In this document: piece after piece, positions 9,328 through 18,900 of the stretch
Position numbering within the stretch: position 1 is the stretch's first letter
How the letters are laid out: each line of letters starts with the position of its first letter
DNA from: Marinomonas arctica
Lineage (GTDB): Bacteria; Pseudomonadota; Gammaproteobacteria; Pseudomonadales; Marinomonadaceae
Assembly: GCF_003259225.1 (NCBI RefSeq)
Contig: NZ_QHJF01000022.1
Span: 1-64,000 of the forward strand
DNA: 64,000 nt
Direction of reading: 5' to 3'
Notes under the pieces: generated by a model
Told to the model about the DNA's origin: nothing
Seen by the model: only the letters and a program-made list of their open reading frames with translations
The model's database searches: none
Program-made: the position numbers and the translations under genes

Positions 9328-10824
9328 TTAGTTCATCGTATCTAGTGCTTTCTCATATTCGTCAAAAGACTCTGTCACAGACTCTTCTGGTGCCCCAGTT
9401 GCTAAGCTCACAACAACAATAGCAATTGTGGATAGCAAGAAGCCTGGAAGAATCTCATACAGATCGAAAATGCCACCAGTTAGCTGTTTCCAAATTACAA
9501 CCGTCACGCCACCTACAATGATGCCCGCGAGAGCGCCATTGCGGTTCATGCTACGCCAGAAAAGGCTTAGCAGAATGGCAGGGCCAAATGCGGCACCAAA
9601 TCCAGCCCATGCATAAGACACAAGGCTAAGTACGGAGCTTTCTGGGTTTAAAGCAAGCACGAGCGCAATAAGAGAAATGGCCACTACCGCAAAACGTCCA
9701 ACGCTAACGATTTGTTTTTGTGTCGCTTCTTTATTGAATAGTTGTTTGTAGAAATCCTCTGCTAAAGCAGAAGAGGATACAAGCAATTGTGAGTCTGCAG
9801 TACTCATGATAGCCGCTAAGATGGCAGCAAGAAGAATACCAGCAACGATTGGATGGAAGACCGCATTGACGAGAATCATGAAGATTTTCTCAGGGTCAGC
9901 CAAATTGCCAGCTAGATTGCTATCCACAAATGTGATGCCGACTAAACCAATCAAAAGAGCACCAACCATAGAAAGGAAGGTCCAAATGACGGCAATACGA
10001 CGAGCGGTTTTAATGTCTTTATTAGAACGAGACGCTTTAAAGCGAGCTAGGATGTGAGGTTGACCGAAGTAACCTAATCCCCAAGCCACTAGAGAAATAA
10101 TGGCGATCGCACTCAAAGGTTCACCGCTTACACTTGTCCAGATGTTTAATAGTTCAGGGTTTTTTGCGGTAAGCGTACTAGACAGATCTGACCAGCTGCC
10201 ATCGAGTGCGACAAGAGGCACGATGACCAAGGCAGCGCTCATCATTAAGCCTTGTACTAAATCTGTCCAAGCAACGGCAAGAAAGCCGCCAAAGAGAGTG
10301 TAAGAAACGACGCAAACCGTACCTATGATCACTGCGTAGGTATAATCCAGACCAAATACGGTTTCAAACAGTTTTCCGCCAGCTACCAAACCAGAACTTG
10401 TGTAGAACAAGAAAAATAGCAAGATGAACAGTGCTGAAATGGTTTGAATAAGCTTGGATTTATCATTGAAACGTTTTGAGAGGAAATCCGGAAGTGTTAA
10501 CGCATTACTGGTCTGAATACTGTAAGTACGAAGACGTTTTGCACAGATTAGCCAGTTTAACCATGTTCCGGCAAGAAGACCGCCGGCAATCCAGATGGCT
10601 TCCATACCAGCGGCAAAGGCGTAACCTGGCAAGCCAAGTAGTAACCAACCACTCATATCCGATGCACCCGCTGATAGCGCAGTAGGCCAAGGGCCTAAGG
10701 AGCGTCCGCCAAGAAAGTAATCCTCTGAGCTGGAAGTGCGTTTGTAAGCGTACAGCCCAATTCCTAGCATAACTACTAGATAGGCTAGGAATGTAAAGCT
10801 GATAGCATAGCTGCTTTCTATCAT
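9328..10824 (-). CDS. putP: Sodium/proline symporter
   Basis: A 498-residue inner-membrane protein of the sodium:solute symporter family, with about thirteen hydrophobic segments. The N-terminal core SAGASDMSGWLLLGLPGYA near residues 52-70 is the sodium/proline-binding region typical of PutP, and the length equals the family norm. It imports proline with sodium for carbon, nitrogen or osmoprotection, which suits a marine cell. A GGGGA ribosome site precedes the ATG. It stands alone: putA is not adjacent. The upstream 444 bp hold a palindrome that might be an operator. Confidence 0.94.
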   Translation of the reverse strand: MIESSYAISFTFLAYLVVMLGIGLYAYKRTSSSEDYFLGGRSLGPWPTALSAGASDMSGWLLLGLPGYAFAAGMEAIWIAGGLLAGTWLNWLICAKRLRTYSIQTSNALTLPDFLSKRFNDKSKLIQTISALFILLFFLFYTSSGLVAGGKLFETVFGLDYTYAVIIGTVCVVSYTLFGGFLAVAWTDLVQGLMMSAALVIVPLVALDGSWSDLSSTLTAKNPELLNIWTSVSGEPLSAIAIISLVAWGLGYFGQPHILARFKASRSNKDIKTARRIAVIWTFLSMVGALLIGLVGITFVDSNLAGNLADPEKIFMILVNAVFHPIVAGILLAAILAAIMSTADSQLLVSSSALAEDFYKQLFNKEATQKQIVSVGRFAVVAISLIALVLALNPESSVLSLVSYAWAGFGAAFGPAILLSLFWRSMNRNGALAGIIVGGVTVVIWKQLTGGIFDLYEILPGFLLSTIAIVVVSLATGAPEESVTESFDEYEKALDTMN

Positions 10825-10891
10825 TATTGTCCCCTAATGAAATTATTACGGGTGAAATAACCTTGGATAGATAAGGCTATTTAATCAGCAT

Positions 10892-10906
10892 GGATAAATC
10901 TTATCC
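10892..10906. promoter_or_regulatory. Palindrome upstream of putP
   Basis: GGATAA-ATC-TTATCC, perfect 6-bp arms with a 3-nt centre, about 70-80 bp before the putP start. Position fits an operator; no regulator can be named. Confidence 0.4.
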
Positions 10907-11230
10907 AACTATTGCGATGACCAGCAATCTGACTGATTGAAAGATGGTGCTTAAAATAAGCGTCGTCTAGATCACACCCGAAAGAGTTATAATTGTTAAA
11001 TCGTTACTGTGATAGCCATTGATTTAATATGTAAGAATAATCAGATTCTCGTAAAGAGAATGGATCGCATTATGACATATTCAAAGACCTTAAGCGATTC
11101 TAAGCGGCTGTGTCAGGATAATCTTTCAAATTTCTCGGACAAAGTTACAAAAAAATCTGACACTCCTGCCAAAATAGGCAGTTAGTTCAAATATTTATCT
11201 ATTTAAGGGCTGAGTATTCGAAGGGAAAAG

Positions 11231-11263
11231 AAAAAACAGGTGAGCAATTTACACCTGTTTTTA
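11231..11263 (-). terminator. Intrinsic terminator of hexR
   Basis: On the minus strand AAACAGGTG and CACCTGTTT form a stem followed by a T-run, directly beyond the hexR stop codon. Confidence 0.85.
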
Positions 11264-11268
11264 TGGTA

Positions 11269-12135
11269 TTACTTCTTTTCTACTTTTGGTAGGCGGGTGT
11301 CTTGTACACTTTGTTTGAGTTTTTTAAGGTGCGCATTGAATTCTGGTCCACGTTTTAATAGAACGCCTGTCGCCAGAGCGTCAATGAGGGTCAGATAGAC
11401 AATACGTGAACTCATTGGCGTATAAATATCCGTATCTTCCGTTTCTTCAATTGGCAGCACAATAGAACAATGCTCAGTCAATGGTGAATCTGGATTGGTA
11501 ATACCAATAACAGAAGCTCCTGTTGCTCTGGCAACGCGTGCGGTCTCGATTAATGGCAAAGTGCGGCCTGTGTAAGAAATGATGACAATCGCATCGCCAG
11601 CGTGGGCTCCTGCTGCTGCCATCCGTTGTACAAGTATGTCTGTGTACGCGACAACAGGCATATTTAAACGAAAGAATTTATGATGAGCGTCTTTCGCAAC
11701 CGGACCTGATGCGCCTAAACCATAAAACTCGATACGCCGAGCTTGTGCCAATACATCGACAGCTCGGCTGATCAGTGATTCAGGTAAAATTTCTTGGGCG
11801 CGAGTGAGATTGTTTTTCGCGGCTTCAAAAATTTTAGCGGTGACGGCACCGGGTGCGTCATCAGGCTCTACGTTTAAATTGACATAAGGCGTTCCAGTAG
11901 CGAGGCTTTGAGCCAGGGATACTTTAAAATCAGGAAAACCGCTGCCGATTAAGCTACGACAAAAACGGTTTACGGTTGGTTCACTGACTTCGGCTCTGGC
12001 GGCAAGTTTCGCAATACTAGAGTGGATGGTCGTTTTAGGGTCGGCAAGAATGGCTTCCGCAACTTTTCGCTCGGATTTGCTTAATGTGCTCAGTCTTTCT
12101 TGTATTTTACGAATAATGTCTTCGTGTTTATTCAT
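11269..12135 (-). CDS. hexR: HexR, RpiR-family repressor of hexose metabolism
   Basis: A 288-residue RpiR-family regulator: an N-terminal helix-turn-helix (SERKVAEAIL and SEPTVNRFCRSL, residues 18-60) followed by a SIS sugar-phosphate domain (YGLGASGPVAKDAHHKFFRL, ISYTGRT). Close resemblance to known HexR, including HSSIAKLA and FPDFKVSLAQSLATGTPYVN, supports the name. HexR is released from DNA by KDPG and controls edd, gap and zwf. Here it lies behind putP rather than beside zwf, but the divergent gap/edd region in this window has matching operators, so local targets are clear. Confidence 0.95.
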   Translation of the reverse strand: MNKHEDIIRKIQERLSTLSKSERKVAEAILADPKTTIHSSIAKLAARAEVSEPTVNRFCRSLIGSGFPDFKVSLAQSLATGTPYVNLNVEPDDAPGAVTAKIFEAAKNNLTRAQEILPESLISRAVDVLAQARRIEFYGLGASGPVAKDAHHKFFRLNMPVVAYTDILVQRMAAAGAHAGDAIVIISYTGRTLPLIETARVARATGASVIGITNPDSPLTEHCSIVLPIEETEDTDIYTPMSSRIVYLTLIDALATGVLLKRGPEFNAHLKKLKQSVQDTRLPKVEKK

Positions 12136-12224
12136 TGATCTGCTTCAAAGTTGTCTATTGACTCGGATTGTTCAGTTGTTCATTCTGACAGCCACTTACA
12201 ATTCTGGCAATAAAATGATGAAAA

Positions 12225-13157
12225 ATGACTGTACTATCTGAGTATTTCGTAAAAATGGCAGGCATATTACCTGCCATCACTGAGGTTGAAGTCACTTTAT
12301 TGGAGGAAGGCTTTTCAAACAAGGTGTATTTGATTTATTGGCATCAGATACCCCGTTTGGTTCTTCGTCTTCCAGGACTAGATGAATTGGCTTTCAACAT
12401 TGATAGGCAAAATGAAATGATTGTTTTGCAAAGCGCAGTGCAAGCGGGCATTTCTCCACCTGTTCTTTGGCATGATGAGCAAGGTGCATTTGCTTGCCAG
12501 TTTGTGGCTCAACCATCGTTAGACTGGAATGTTAAGCACTCTAACAATAGCATCGCTAGGATTGCCAATGCGTTGGTACACGCGCACAACTTACCGGCTA
12601 TAAAGCGTTCTTTTTGTATTTATCATTTGATTGAACATTACTTGCAATCGATAGCTTCACTTATGTCGACTCATATCGATCTTCAAGAAGAGCTTGTGTA
12701 TTTACGAGAGTTGTTTCTAAATTTACCTAGAGTGTCACCACACTATCCATCGGTTGTTTGCCATAATGACCTTAATCCAAAGAATATTTTAATGGATGAT
12801 AGTCGTATTTGGTTGATTGATTGGGAATACGCTGGCATGGGGGATCCATTGTTTGATCTGGCTGTTGTGGCGCGTTCCCATAATTTAACTCGTGAGCAGC
12901 AAGAACATTTGCTACACATGTATGATGGCACTCTTGAGATGGAGATAGCATTGGATAAAATGGCTCAATACAGCTTGGCGTATTCATTGCGAGAAATCGT
13001 CTGGTTATTCTTGAAATATTTAACCACACCAGAAGACCCCAAAGCATGGTCAGCTTATGTGGATTTTAAAAGCATTCCGTCGCTAAACCCCTTTTTAGAA
13101 AGGGGTTTTGTTAATGACTTTGCTGTAAGGTCTTGTTTAGATAAGAGTATAAAATGA
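12225..13157 (+). CDS. Choline/thiamine kinase-like phosphotransferase
   Basis: A 310-residue protein of the aminoglycoside phosphotransferase/choline kinase fold. The N-terminal lobe has EEGFSNKVYLI and LVLRLPG; the catalytic loop is CHNDLNPKNIL near residue 182 (Brenner motif, HxDxxxxN) and the metal-binding loop is LIDWEYAG near 199. This group includes choline, ethanolamine and thiamine kinases and LicA-type proteins; the substrate cannot be told. It is divergent from hexR by only 89 bp and overlaps the ung start by 4 bases. No clear ribosome site precedes the start, and an ATG ten codons on is an alternative. Confidence 0.8.
   Translation: MTVLSEYFVKMAGILPAITEVEVTLLEEGFSNKVYLIYWHQIPRLVLRLPGLDELAFNIDRQNEMIVLQSAVQAGISPPVLWHDEQGAFACQFVAQPSLDWNVKHSNNSIARIANALVHAHNLPAIKRSFCIYHLIEHYLQSIASLMSTHIDLQEELVYLRELFLNLPRVSPHYPSVVCHNDLNPKNILMDDSRIWLIDWEYAGMGDPLFDLAVVARSHNLTREQQEHLLHMYDGTLEMEIALDKMAQYSLAYSLREIVWLFLKYLTTPEDPKAWSAYVDFKSIPSLNPFLERGFVNDFAVRSCLDKSIK
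13085..13109 (+). terminator. Terminator-like hairpin inside coding sequence before ung
   Basis: AAACCCCTTT and AAAGGGGTTT, a perfect 10-bp stem with a TTAG loop followed by TG and Ts, within the last 25 codons of the phosphotransferase gene and 45 nt before the ung ATG. Confidence 0.55.
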
Positions 13158-13849
13158 TATTGACTCCCTGTTGGCAAGCGCGACTCGCTGACGAATTTAG
13201 TAAAGATTACATGCGTACTTTGCAGACGTTCCTTGATTTACAGCAAGAGCAAGGCAAGGTGATTTATCCTTTTGAAAATGAGCGTTTTACAGCGTTAAAC
13301 CAAACCCCATTTGATCAGATAAAGGTGGTTATCATAGGGCAAGACCCTTATCACGGTGAGCACCAAGCCCACGGTTTATCTTTTTCTGTCAGGCCAGGTA
13401 TCAAGGTGCCACCCTCGTTAGTCAATATTTATAAAGAGCTGGAAATGGATCTCGGTATTTCGCCAGCCCAACATGGCTATCTGCAGCAATGGGCTGAACA
13501 AGGGGTGTTGTTACTGAACAGTGTGTTGACGGTTGAGGCGGGTAAAGCCGGCTCTCATCAAAATAAGGGTTGGGAAATATTCACTGATAAAATCATTGAG
13601 CTGATCCATAAAGAGCATCAAGGTGTTGTCTTTATGTTGTGGGGGTCTTATGCGCAGAAAAAAGGTCGTCACATTGACCGTAACAAACACTGCGTGTTGG
13701 AAAGTGTGCACCCATCACCGTTGTCGGCTTATCGAGGTTTTCTAGGTTGTCAGCACTTTTCCAAGGCGAATAATTACCTAGCCGCTTTGGGGGAAAAGCC
13801 TGTTAATTGGGAATTAAAACCGATAGTGAGTGCTCACGGCTCTGGTTAA
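13154..13849 (+). CDS. ung: Uracil-DNA glycosylase, family 1
   Basis: Removes uracil from DNA to start base-excision repair. The 231-residue protein has the catalytic GQDPYH at residues 62-67 (Asp64, as in E. coli), the LLLNSVLTVE uracil-binding strand, and the minor-groove loop HPSPLSAYRG with His186. Length and motifs are complete. It shares an ATGA overlap with the preceding kinase gene, so translation is probably coupled, although a terminator-like hairpin precedes it and an own promoter inside the kinase gene is possible. Confidence 0.97.
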   Translation: MILTPCWQARLADEFSKDYMRTLQTFLDLQQEQGKVIYPFENERFTALNQTPFDQIKVVIIGQDPYHGEHQAHGLSFSVRPGIKVPPSLVNIYKELEMDLGISPAQHGYLQQWAEQGVLLLNSVLTVEAGKAGSHQNKGWEIFTDKIIELIHKEHQGVVFMLWGSYAQKKGRHIDRNKHCVLESVHPSPLSAYRGFLGCQHFSKANNYLAALGEKPVNWELKPIVSAHGSG

Positions 13850-13880
13850 AGCACACAGATAGGTTTGCCTTTTTAAGCTC

Positions 13881-13911
13881 GTGTTATAGCGCCTACTTCG
13901 AGCTATAACAC
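13881..13911. other. Inverted repeat between convergent ung and ygfZ
   Basis: GTGTTATAGC and GCTATAACAC, perfect 10-bp arms with an 11-nt loop. It lacks a U-run but its place between two convergent genes suggests a termination or mRNA-end role. Confidence 0.55.
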
Positions 13912-13927
13912 CGCTCAACAATCCTGG

Positions 13928-14842
13928 TTATTTTTTGACATCAAGTGAGTAGGGAAGTGGCAATAGTGTTAATTCTTTGCCATCCAAAAGAAGGTGTTCT
14001 GCTTCACTTGGATCGATGTTCAAAATGATTTGTGCGTAATATGTGTCTTTAATCTGAGTGACAAAGAATAGTTGACCTATGTTCTTAGCTTGCTCATCGA
14101 CAATAGCTTGTGTTTGGTCTAGGTTTCCTTGCCACGTCACTAATGCGAGCTGCTTCTTCGATTTGCCCTTATATTGCATACGAGCAACGATTTCTTGCCC
14201 TGTGTAGCAGCCTTTTGTGAAGCTAATGCCCCCTGTGCTTTGCATGTTAAGCCACTGAGGTAAAATCGTTTCGCTCTGCTCAAGGCTAATCAGTGGACGG
14301 GCAGTAAGTATTGCCAAGGCGGATAAGTCTTGGTGTTTTTCTTCGATGTCTATTTTGGCTGAGGTAATCAGAAGTTGAACTTCTAATGGCTCATGGCCAA
14401 TCGTCAATGTGATCGTGTCATTGTCTTGAGTGGTTGCGAAAATATTAGATGTGACATTTGAGTCTGCTTCGCTGTTTTTTGCAGCTAACTTTTTGTAGAC
14501 TTTAACGTTATCTTGCTCATCGACCAGCTCAGTTTTGAAAAATACCGCGTATTTCTTTAAATGTAATAAGGTTTTTTCGACCAGATCTTTTGCCATTATC
14601 ATCAGCACATCGTCCTTGTTCTGAACGATATAAAAGTTGCTGATAATGCGTCCTTTGATGCTGCAGATTGCACCATAGAGGCCATTCGTTTGGGAGAGCT
14701 TGTTGAGATCGCAGGTTGTTTGACCTTGTAGAAATTTTTTGGCATCCAAGCCCGATACTCGCAAAACACCGATATCCTGCTGTTTCATGACGACGTCTTG
14801 GGTTTGCAGTGTTGAATGAATAATATCGTAGAGCGAAGTCAT
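13928..14842 (-). CDS. ygfZ: YgfZ, folate-binding Fe-S cluster repair factor
   Basis: Belongs to the YgfZ/GcvT-like family, folate-dependent proteins that help keep [4Fe-4S] enzymes such as the tRNA methylthiotransferase MiaB active. The signature KGCYTGQEIVARMQYKGK, with the conserved cysteine, lies near residue 210. I choose the ATG giving MTSLYDIIHS (304 residues), which has GGAAAG upstream; two earlier in-frame starts would add 3 or 10 residues. In many gammaproteobacteria ygfZ sits near sdhE and nadB; here those lie about 14 kb away. Confidence 0.92.
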   Translation of the reverse strand: MTSLYDIIHSTLQTQDVVMKQQDIGVLRVSGLDAKKFLQGQTTCDLNKLSQTNGLYGAICSIKGRIISNFYIVQNKDDVLMIMAKDLVEKTLLHLKKYAVFFKTELVDEQDNVKVYKKLAAKNSEADSNVTSNIFATTQDNDTITLTIGHEPLEVQLLITSAKIDIEEKHQDLSALAILTARPLISLEQSETILPQWLNMQSTGGISFTKGCYTGQEIVARMQYKGKSKKQLALVTWQGNLDQTQAIVDEQAKNIGQLFFVTQIKDTYYAQIILNIDPSEAEHLLLDGKELTLLPLPYSLDVKK

Positions 14843-14967
14843 AAAGCTTTCCATAAAAAATAGACAGTTCATAAAGAGTGATTGCAGACAGTCTGCATGA
14901 GTAGCTTATCAGTAATGTCTAATTTTTGCTTTTCAATGGTCGAGCTAATAATGATTTTACCGTGCGA

Positions 14968-15963
14968 CTATTCTGCAAATTGCTTTTGAATATTGAGTAA
15001 TCTCGGTAATTCTTGCTGGAGCAATGGTACAAGAGCAGGATCAAAATGCTTACCACTTTGTTCTTTGATGTAATTCATCGCTTCTTCAACAGGCCATGCT
15101 TTTTTATAAGGGCGTGCACTGGTCAGCGCGTCAAACACATCCACCAACGCCACAATGCGGCCTTCGATGGGGATATTTTCACCGGATAAGCCGTGCGGAT
15201 AACCCGTTCCATCCCACTTCTCGTGATGTGTCATTGCCACTGAATGTGCGAGCTCGATAAGATACGAGCTTGGGTTAGACAGGATTTCACCGCCTATTTC
15301 GGCATGTGTTTTCATAATCTCATACTCTTCTTCAGTAAGCTTACCTGGTTTAAGCAAAATATTGTCTGCAATGCCGATTTTTCCTATGTCATGCATAGGC
15401 GCTGCCATCATAAGGTCGTCTGCTGATTCTTCACAAAAACCGTACGCTAATGCGATTACTTTGGCGAACCGGCTCATTCGCTGAACATGCATGCCTGTTT
15501 CATTGTCTTTGTATTCGGCTGCTCGACCCAGTCTTTGAATCAAATCGATATGTGTATTGTGCAACTCGTCGGCTCTTATTAAAGATAAGTGTGTTTTAAC
15601 ACGTGCGAGGACAATCGCAGGTACTATGGGTTTGACAATATAATCTACAGCACCTAGTTCAAAGCCTTTCGCTTCATCGATGCTGTCTTTAAGAGCGGTG
15701 ACAAAAATGACGGGAATATTAGCGGTGGCTGGGTTTTGTTTTAGCTGAGCACAGACATCTAATCCCGTCATGTCTGGCATCATAATGTCGAGTAGAATGA
15801 GATCAATGGACTCTTTTTCGACAAGTTTTAAAGCATCTTGGCCGGATAAAGCAAAAGATAAACGATATCGAGCCGCTTGCAATACTTGTCTTAATACCCT
15901 TAAATTTGATGACTCATCATCCACCAAGAGGATTTTGGGTGCTGGCTTATTTCCAATTCTCAT
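14968..15963 (-). CDS. Response regulator with HD-GYP phosphodiesterase domain
   Basis: 331 residues: an N-terminal receiver domain (KILLVDDE, phospho-acceptor in LLDIMMPDM, FVTA, IVKPI) and a C-terminal HD-GYP domain (HDIGKIGI, then HHEKWDGTGYP and ALVDVFDALTS). All metal-ligand and GYP residues that I can check are present, so an active cyclic-di-GMP phosphodiesterase of the RpfG type is expected. Its start codon overlaps the stop of the preceding hybrid kinase (ATGA), which makes that kinase its probable phosphodonor. Confidence 0.93.
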   Translation of the reverse strand: MRIGNKPAPKILLVDDESSNLRVLRQVLQAARYRLSFALSGQDALKLVEKESIDLILLDIMMPDMTGLDVCAQLKQNPATANIPVIFVTALKDSIDEAKGFELGAVDYIVKPIVPAIVLARVKTHLSLIRADELHNTHIDLIQRLGRAAEYKDNETGMHVQRMSRFAKVIALAYGFCEESADDLMMAAPMHDIGKIGIADNILLKPGKLTEEEYEIMKTHAEIGGEILSNPSSYLIELAHSVAMTHHEKWDGTGYPHGLSGENIPIEGRIVALVDVFDALTSARPYKKAWPVEEAMNYIKEQSGKHFDPALVPLLQQELPRLLNIQKQFAE

Positions 15964-18900
15964 TTCGCTGTCTCCTGTGCGATCAAGTTCTTTAAAGAGA
16001 TAAGATGGTTGATGGCGTTATCGAATTCAAAGTTCGAAAATGCTTTGCTCACGGCGATAGCTTGGTTTTTTACATCTTGAGTGACGTTATGAATAAGTAA
16101 ATTTGTATTCTCATCGTCTACTTCTCCTGATTCTGCTGACAGGATAAGGCCTTCAATCAGTGCTATTAATTCTGTCGTAGAAAGCTCATTGTCATGAGTT
16201 TTGTCATGCACTTTTGAATGACCCGAGTGCTTTTCTATCAGCCATTGTAATTCTTCAAAAAAATGCGCTAATGCAGAGGCTAAACACTGGATTTCGTTTA
16301 ACGCTTGCGCATGGTCTTTCATTTGTACCGTGTGCTCTATATTGGCCATACAGCTAGCAATATTCAAAAGTGCGAGATTGCCTGCCGCTCCCTTCACGGC
16401 ATGCGCTAAAGCGTAAGCTTCTGCATATTGTTGGTTGGTAATATATGCAGTGAGGCGATCCACTAGATTGGTGTGGGTGTGAGCAAATTTAGATAGTTCA
16501 TCAAGGTAGAGTGGAATGTCGTTCCAAAGGGACAAGCCCTTATCCATGTTGATATGCTGGCGATAAGGGGAAGGAAGGACCATCGTATTTTGATCTAAAT
16601 GCAATGGTGTTTCACCTAGAACTCTCGCCATCTCAATTATTAAGCTATCAATGTCTATTGGTTTATTTGCAAAGCCATCCATACCTGCCTGTTTCGCGTC
16701 TAACTTATCCTCGATTAACACATTTGCGGTTAGGGCAATAATAGGCGTGTGTTTTAGCTGATTCTCTTTTTCATAACTGCGAATGATTTGGGTGGCGTTT
16801 AGGCCATCCATGTTCGGCATCTGAATATCCATCAAAATGATGTCTGGTTGTATCGTTTTGTATTGTTCAATGGCATCCATACCGTCTTTAGCCGTGAAAA
16901 TGGCGTGACCATATTTCTTTAGTAAAATGGTCAGTAGTGTGAGGTTTTGTTCAACATCATCGGCTAAGAGGACTCTTTTAGGTGAGATGGTCGCTCGTTG
17001 AACTTGTGATGGGGTTGTTGGTGGCGCGGCTTCAGCTAGGGGTAAGTCAAAATAAAAGCAACTACCTCCCCCCACCTCGCTAGATACGTCAATTTTGCCA
17101 CCCATGAGGGTAACCAGCTGTTTTGATATGCTGGTGCCTAGCCCTGTTCCGCCAAAGCGCCTGCTCATGGATGCGTCGGCTTGTGTGAAGGGCTCAAAAA
17201 TATGGCTGAGCCGTTCTGGGGGAATACCAATTCCGCTGTCTTTGACAGAGAAACGGATTTGATTATCTGGGCGTTTTGATACGGTTAATTTCACATATCC
17301 TTTTGCAGTGAATTTAATGGCATTTCCTACAATGTTCATCAGAACTTGGCGAATCCTTTCTTCAGCCCCTACATAAGAGTTTGCCAGATTAGGTTCTATG
17401 TAAAAAATCAGCTCTAATCCTTTATTTTTCGCTTGTAACCATAAGGTTGAGATAACATTGTCGATGGCATGCGCCAGTACAAAAGGATGTAGATCTAGTT
17501 CTAGTTTATTTTTTTCTAACTTCGCGCTGTCGAGTATGTCATTGAGAAGGTGTAACAAAGATCGAGCGGATTTACTAATAATAGCCAGATGCTTTTTATT
17601 CTCGGCGGATACCTCTGATTCTAACAAAATATCAGAAAAGCCAATGATAGCGTTCATTGGCGTTCGGATCTCATGGCTCATGTTTGCCAAGAATGATGCT
17701 TTGCTCTCAGCGGATGCTTCAGCTTTTGCCTTTGCATTACGTAACTCATTCTCCATTTCAACACGTTGTGAAATGTCTAAAATCACACCATCAATCCATT
17801 CTGGTATGCCCTCGTCATTATAGATAATAGAGCCATTTTCAAGCACCCAAACATAGTGGCCTTGTTTGTGTTTTAAACGATATTCTAGTTTGTGATTTTT
17901 TCGTTCTCTAAGGGCGTTTTCCATGATAAGAGAAATAACTTCTACATCTTCGGGGTGGATCAGTGCACTAAAGGAGATGGTTTTGTCATAAAACTCAGTA
18001 GGGCTCCAACCAGCAACATCGTATATCGCATCACTAACGAAGAGAGTGCTCCAGTGTTTATCCATCAAACAACGAAAAGAGGCGCCGGGAATGTTTTTGA
18101 TTAAAGAGCTGTATTGTTTTTCACTTTTTTTGATTGTTTCTTCTAGTGATTTTCGCGTTGAAATATCGGTGATAAAACCAACAAATAATGTGCCACTGTC
18201 AGGAATATCAACTCTACCGACACCGAGCCTAATTGGAAAAACATGACCATTTTTATTTTTTGCCTGTATTTCTCTTTCCGTACCAGCGATGCTTGCTTCA
18301 CCAGTGTCACGAAATTTGGCTAAAAAGCCCTTAAATTCATCGCTGTATTGATCTGGGAAGAGAACATCGAAATGCTGGTCAATGATTTCATTCTCTTGCC
18401 AACCAAAAATAACCGTTGCCGCCTTATTAAATTCTTTGACTACACCATGGCTATCAATAGTAATGATGCCATCGACTGCGGTGTCTAGGGTTGTTTTTAA
18501 TCTAACTTCGCTGGCTGTTTTTTCCAGCAACAATTGACGATAGCGTAACTGAGAAGCAATATTCGCTGCCAAAATAGATAACAGCAGCGTTATGATGGCA
18601 ACCACCAATGACAAGTAGCTATCTGTAGTATGGTGCAAGTGCGACATTGCTGTTTCGTCAGTAGACAGAAACCTTGCCCCAGCCATACCAGCGTAGTGCA
18701 TACCAGAAATGGCCGCACCCATAATTGACGCGCTAATACAGCTAACCCAGGTTTGGTTTAAACCAGTCCAAATTTTTTTCACATAATAGTGAGTTGATAA
18801 CGCAATAAAGGCCAGAGCGACAGCAATAAACAGAGAAAATAAGAACCATGTAGGGTCATATTTCAACGCTACATCCATTTTCATTGCGGCCATGCCAATA

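Larger units (their letters stand above)
10825..11268. other. 444-bp intergenic region, putP promoter side
   Basis: AT-rich, without a plausible coding sequence on either strand. It holds the putP ribosome site, a GGATAA/TTATCC palindrome and, at its far end, the hexR terminator. No riboswitch or RNA gene was recognised. Confidence 0.6.

Noticed and set aside
9116..9331. 71-residue open frame between edd and putP
   Set aside because: It runs through two intrinsic terminators, has low-complexity hydrophobic content and no ribosome site.
17458..18246. Plus-strand open frames within the hybrid kinase gene
   Set aside because: Shadows of the opposite strand; the kinase frame is continuous and full of domain motifs.
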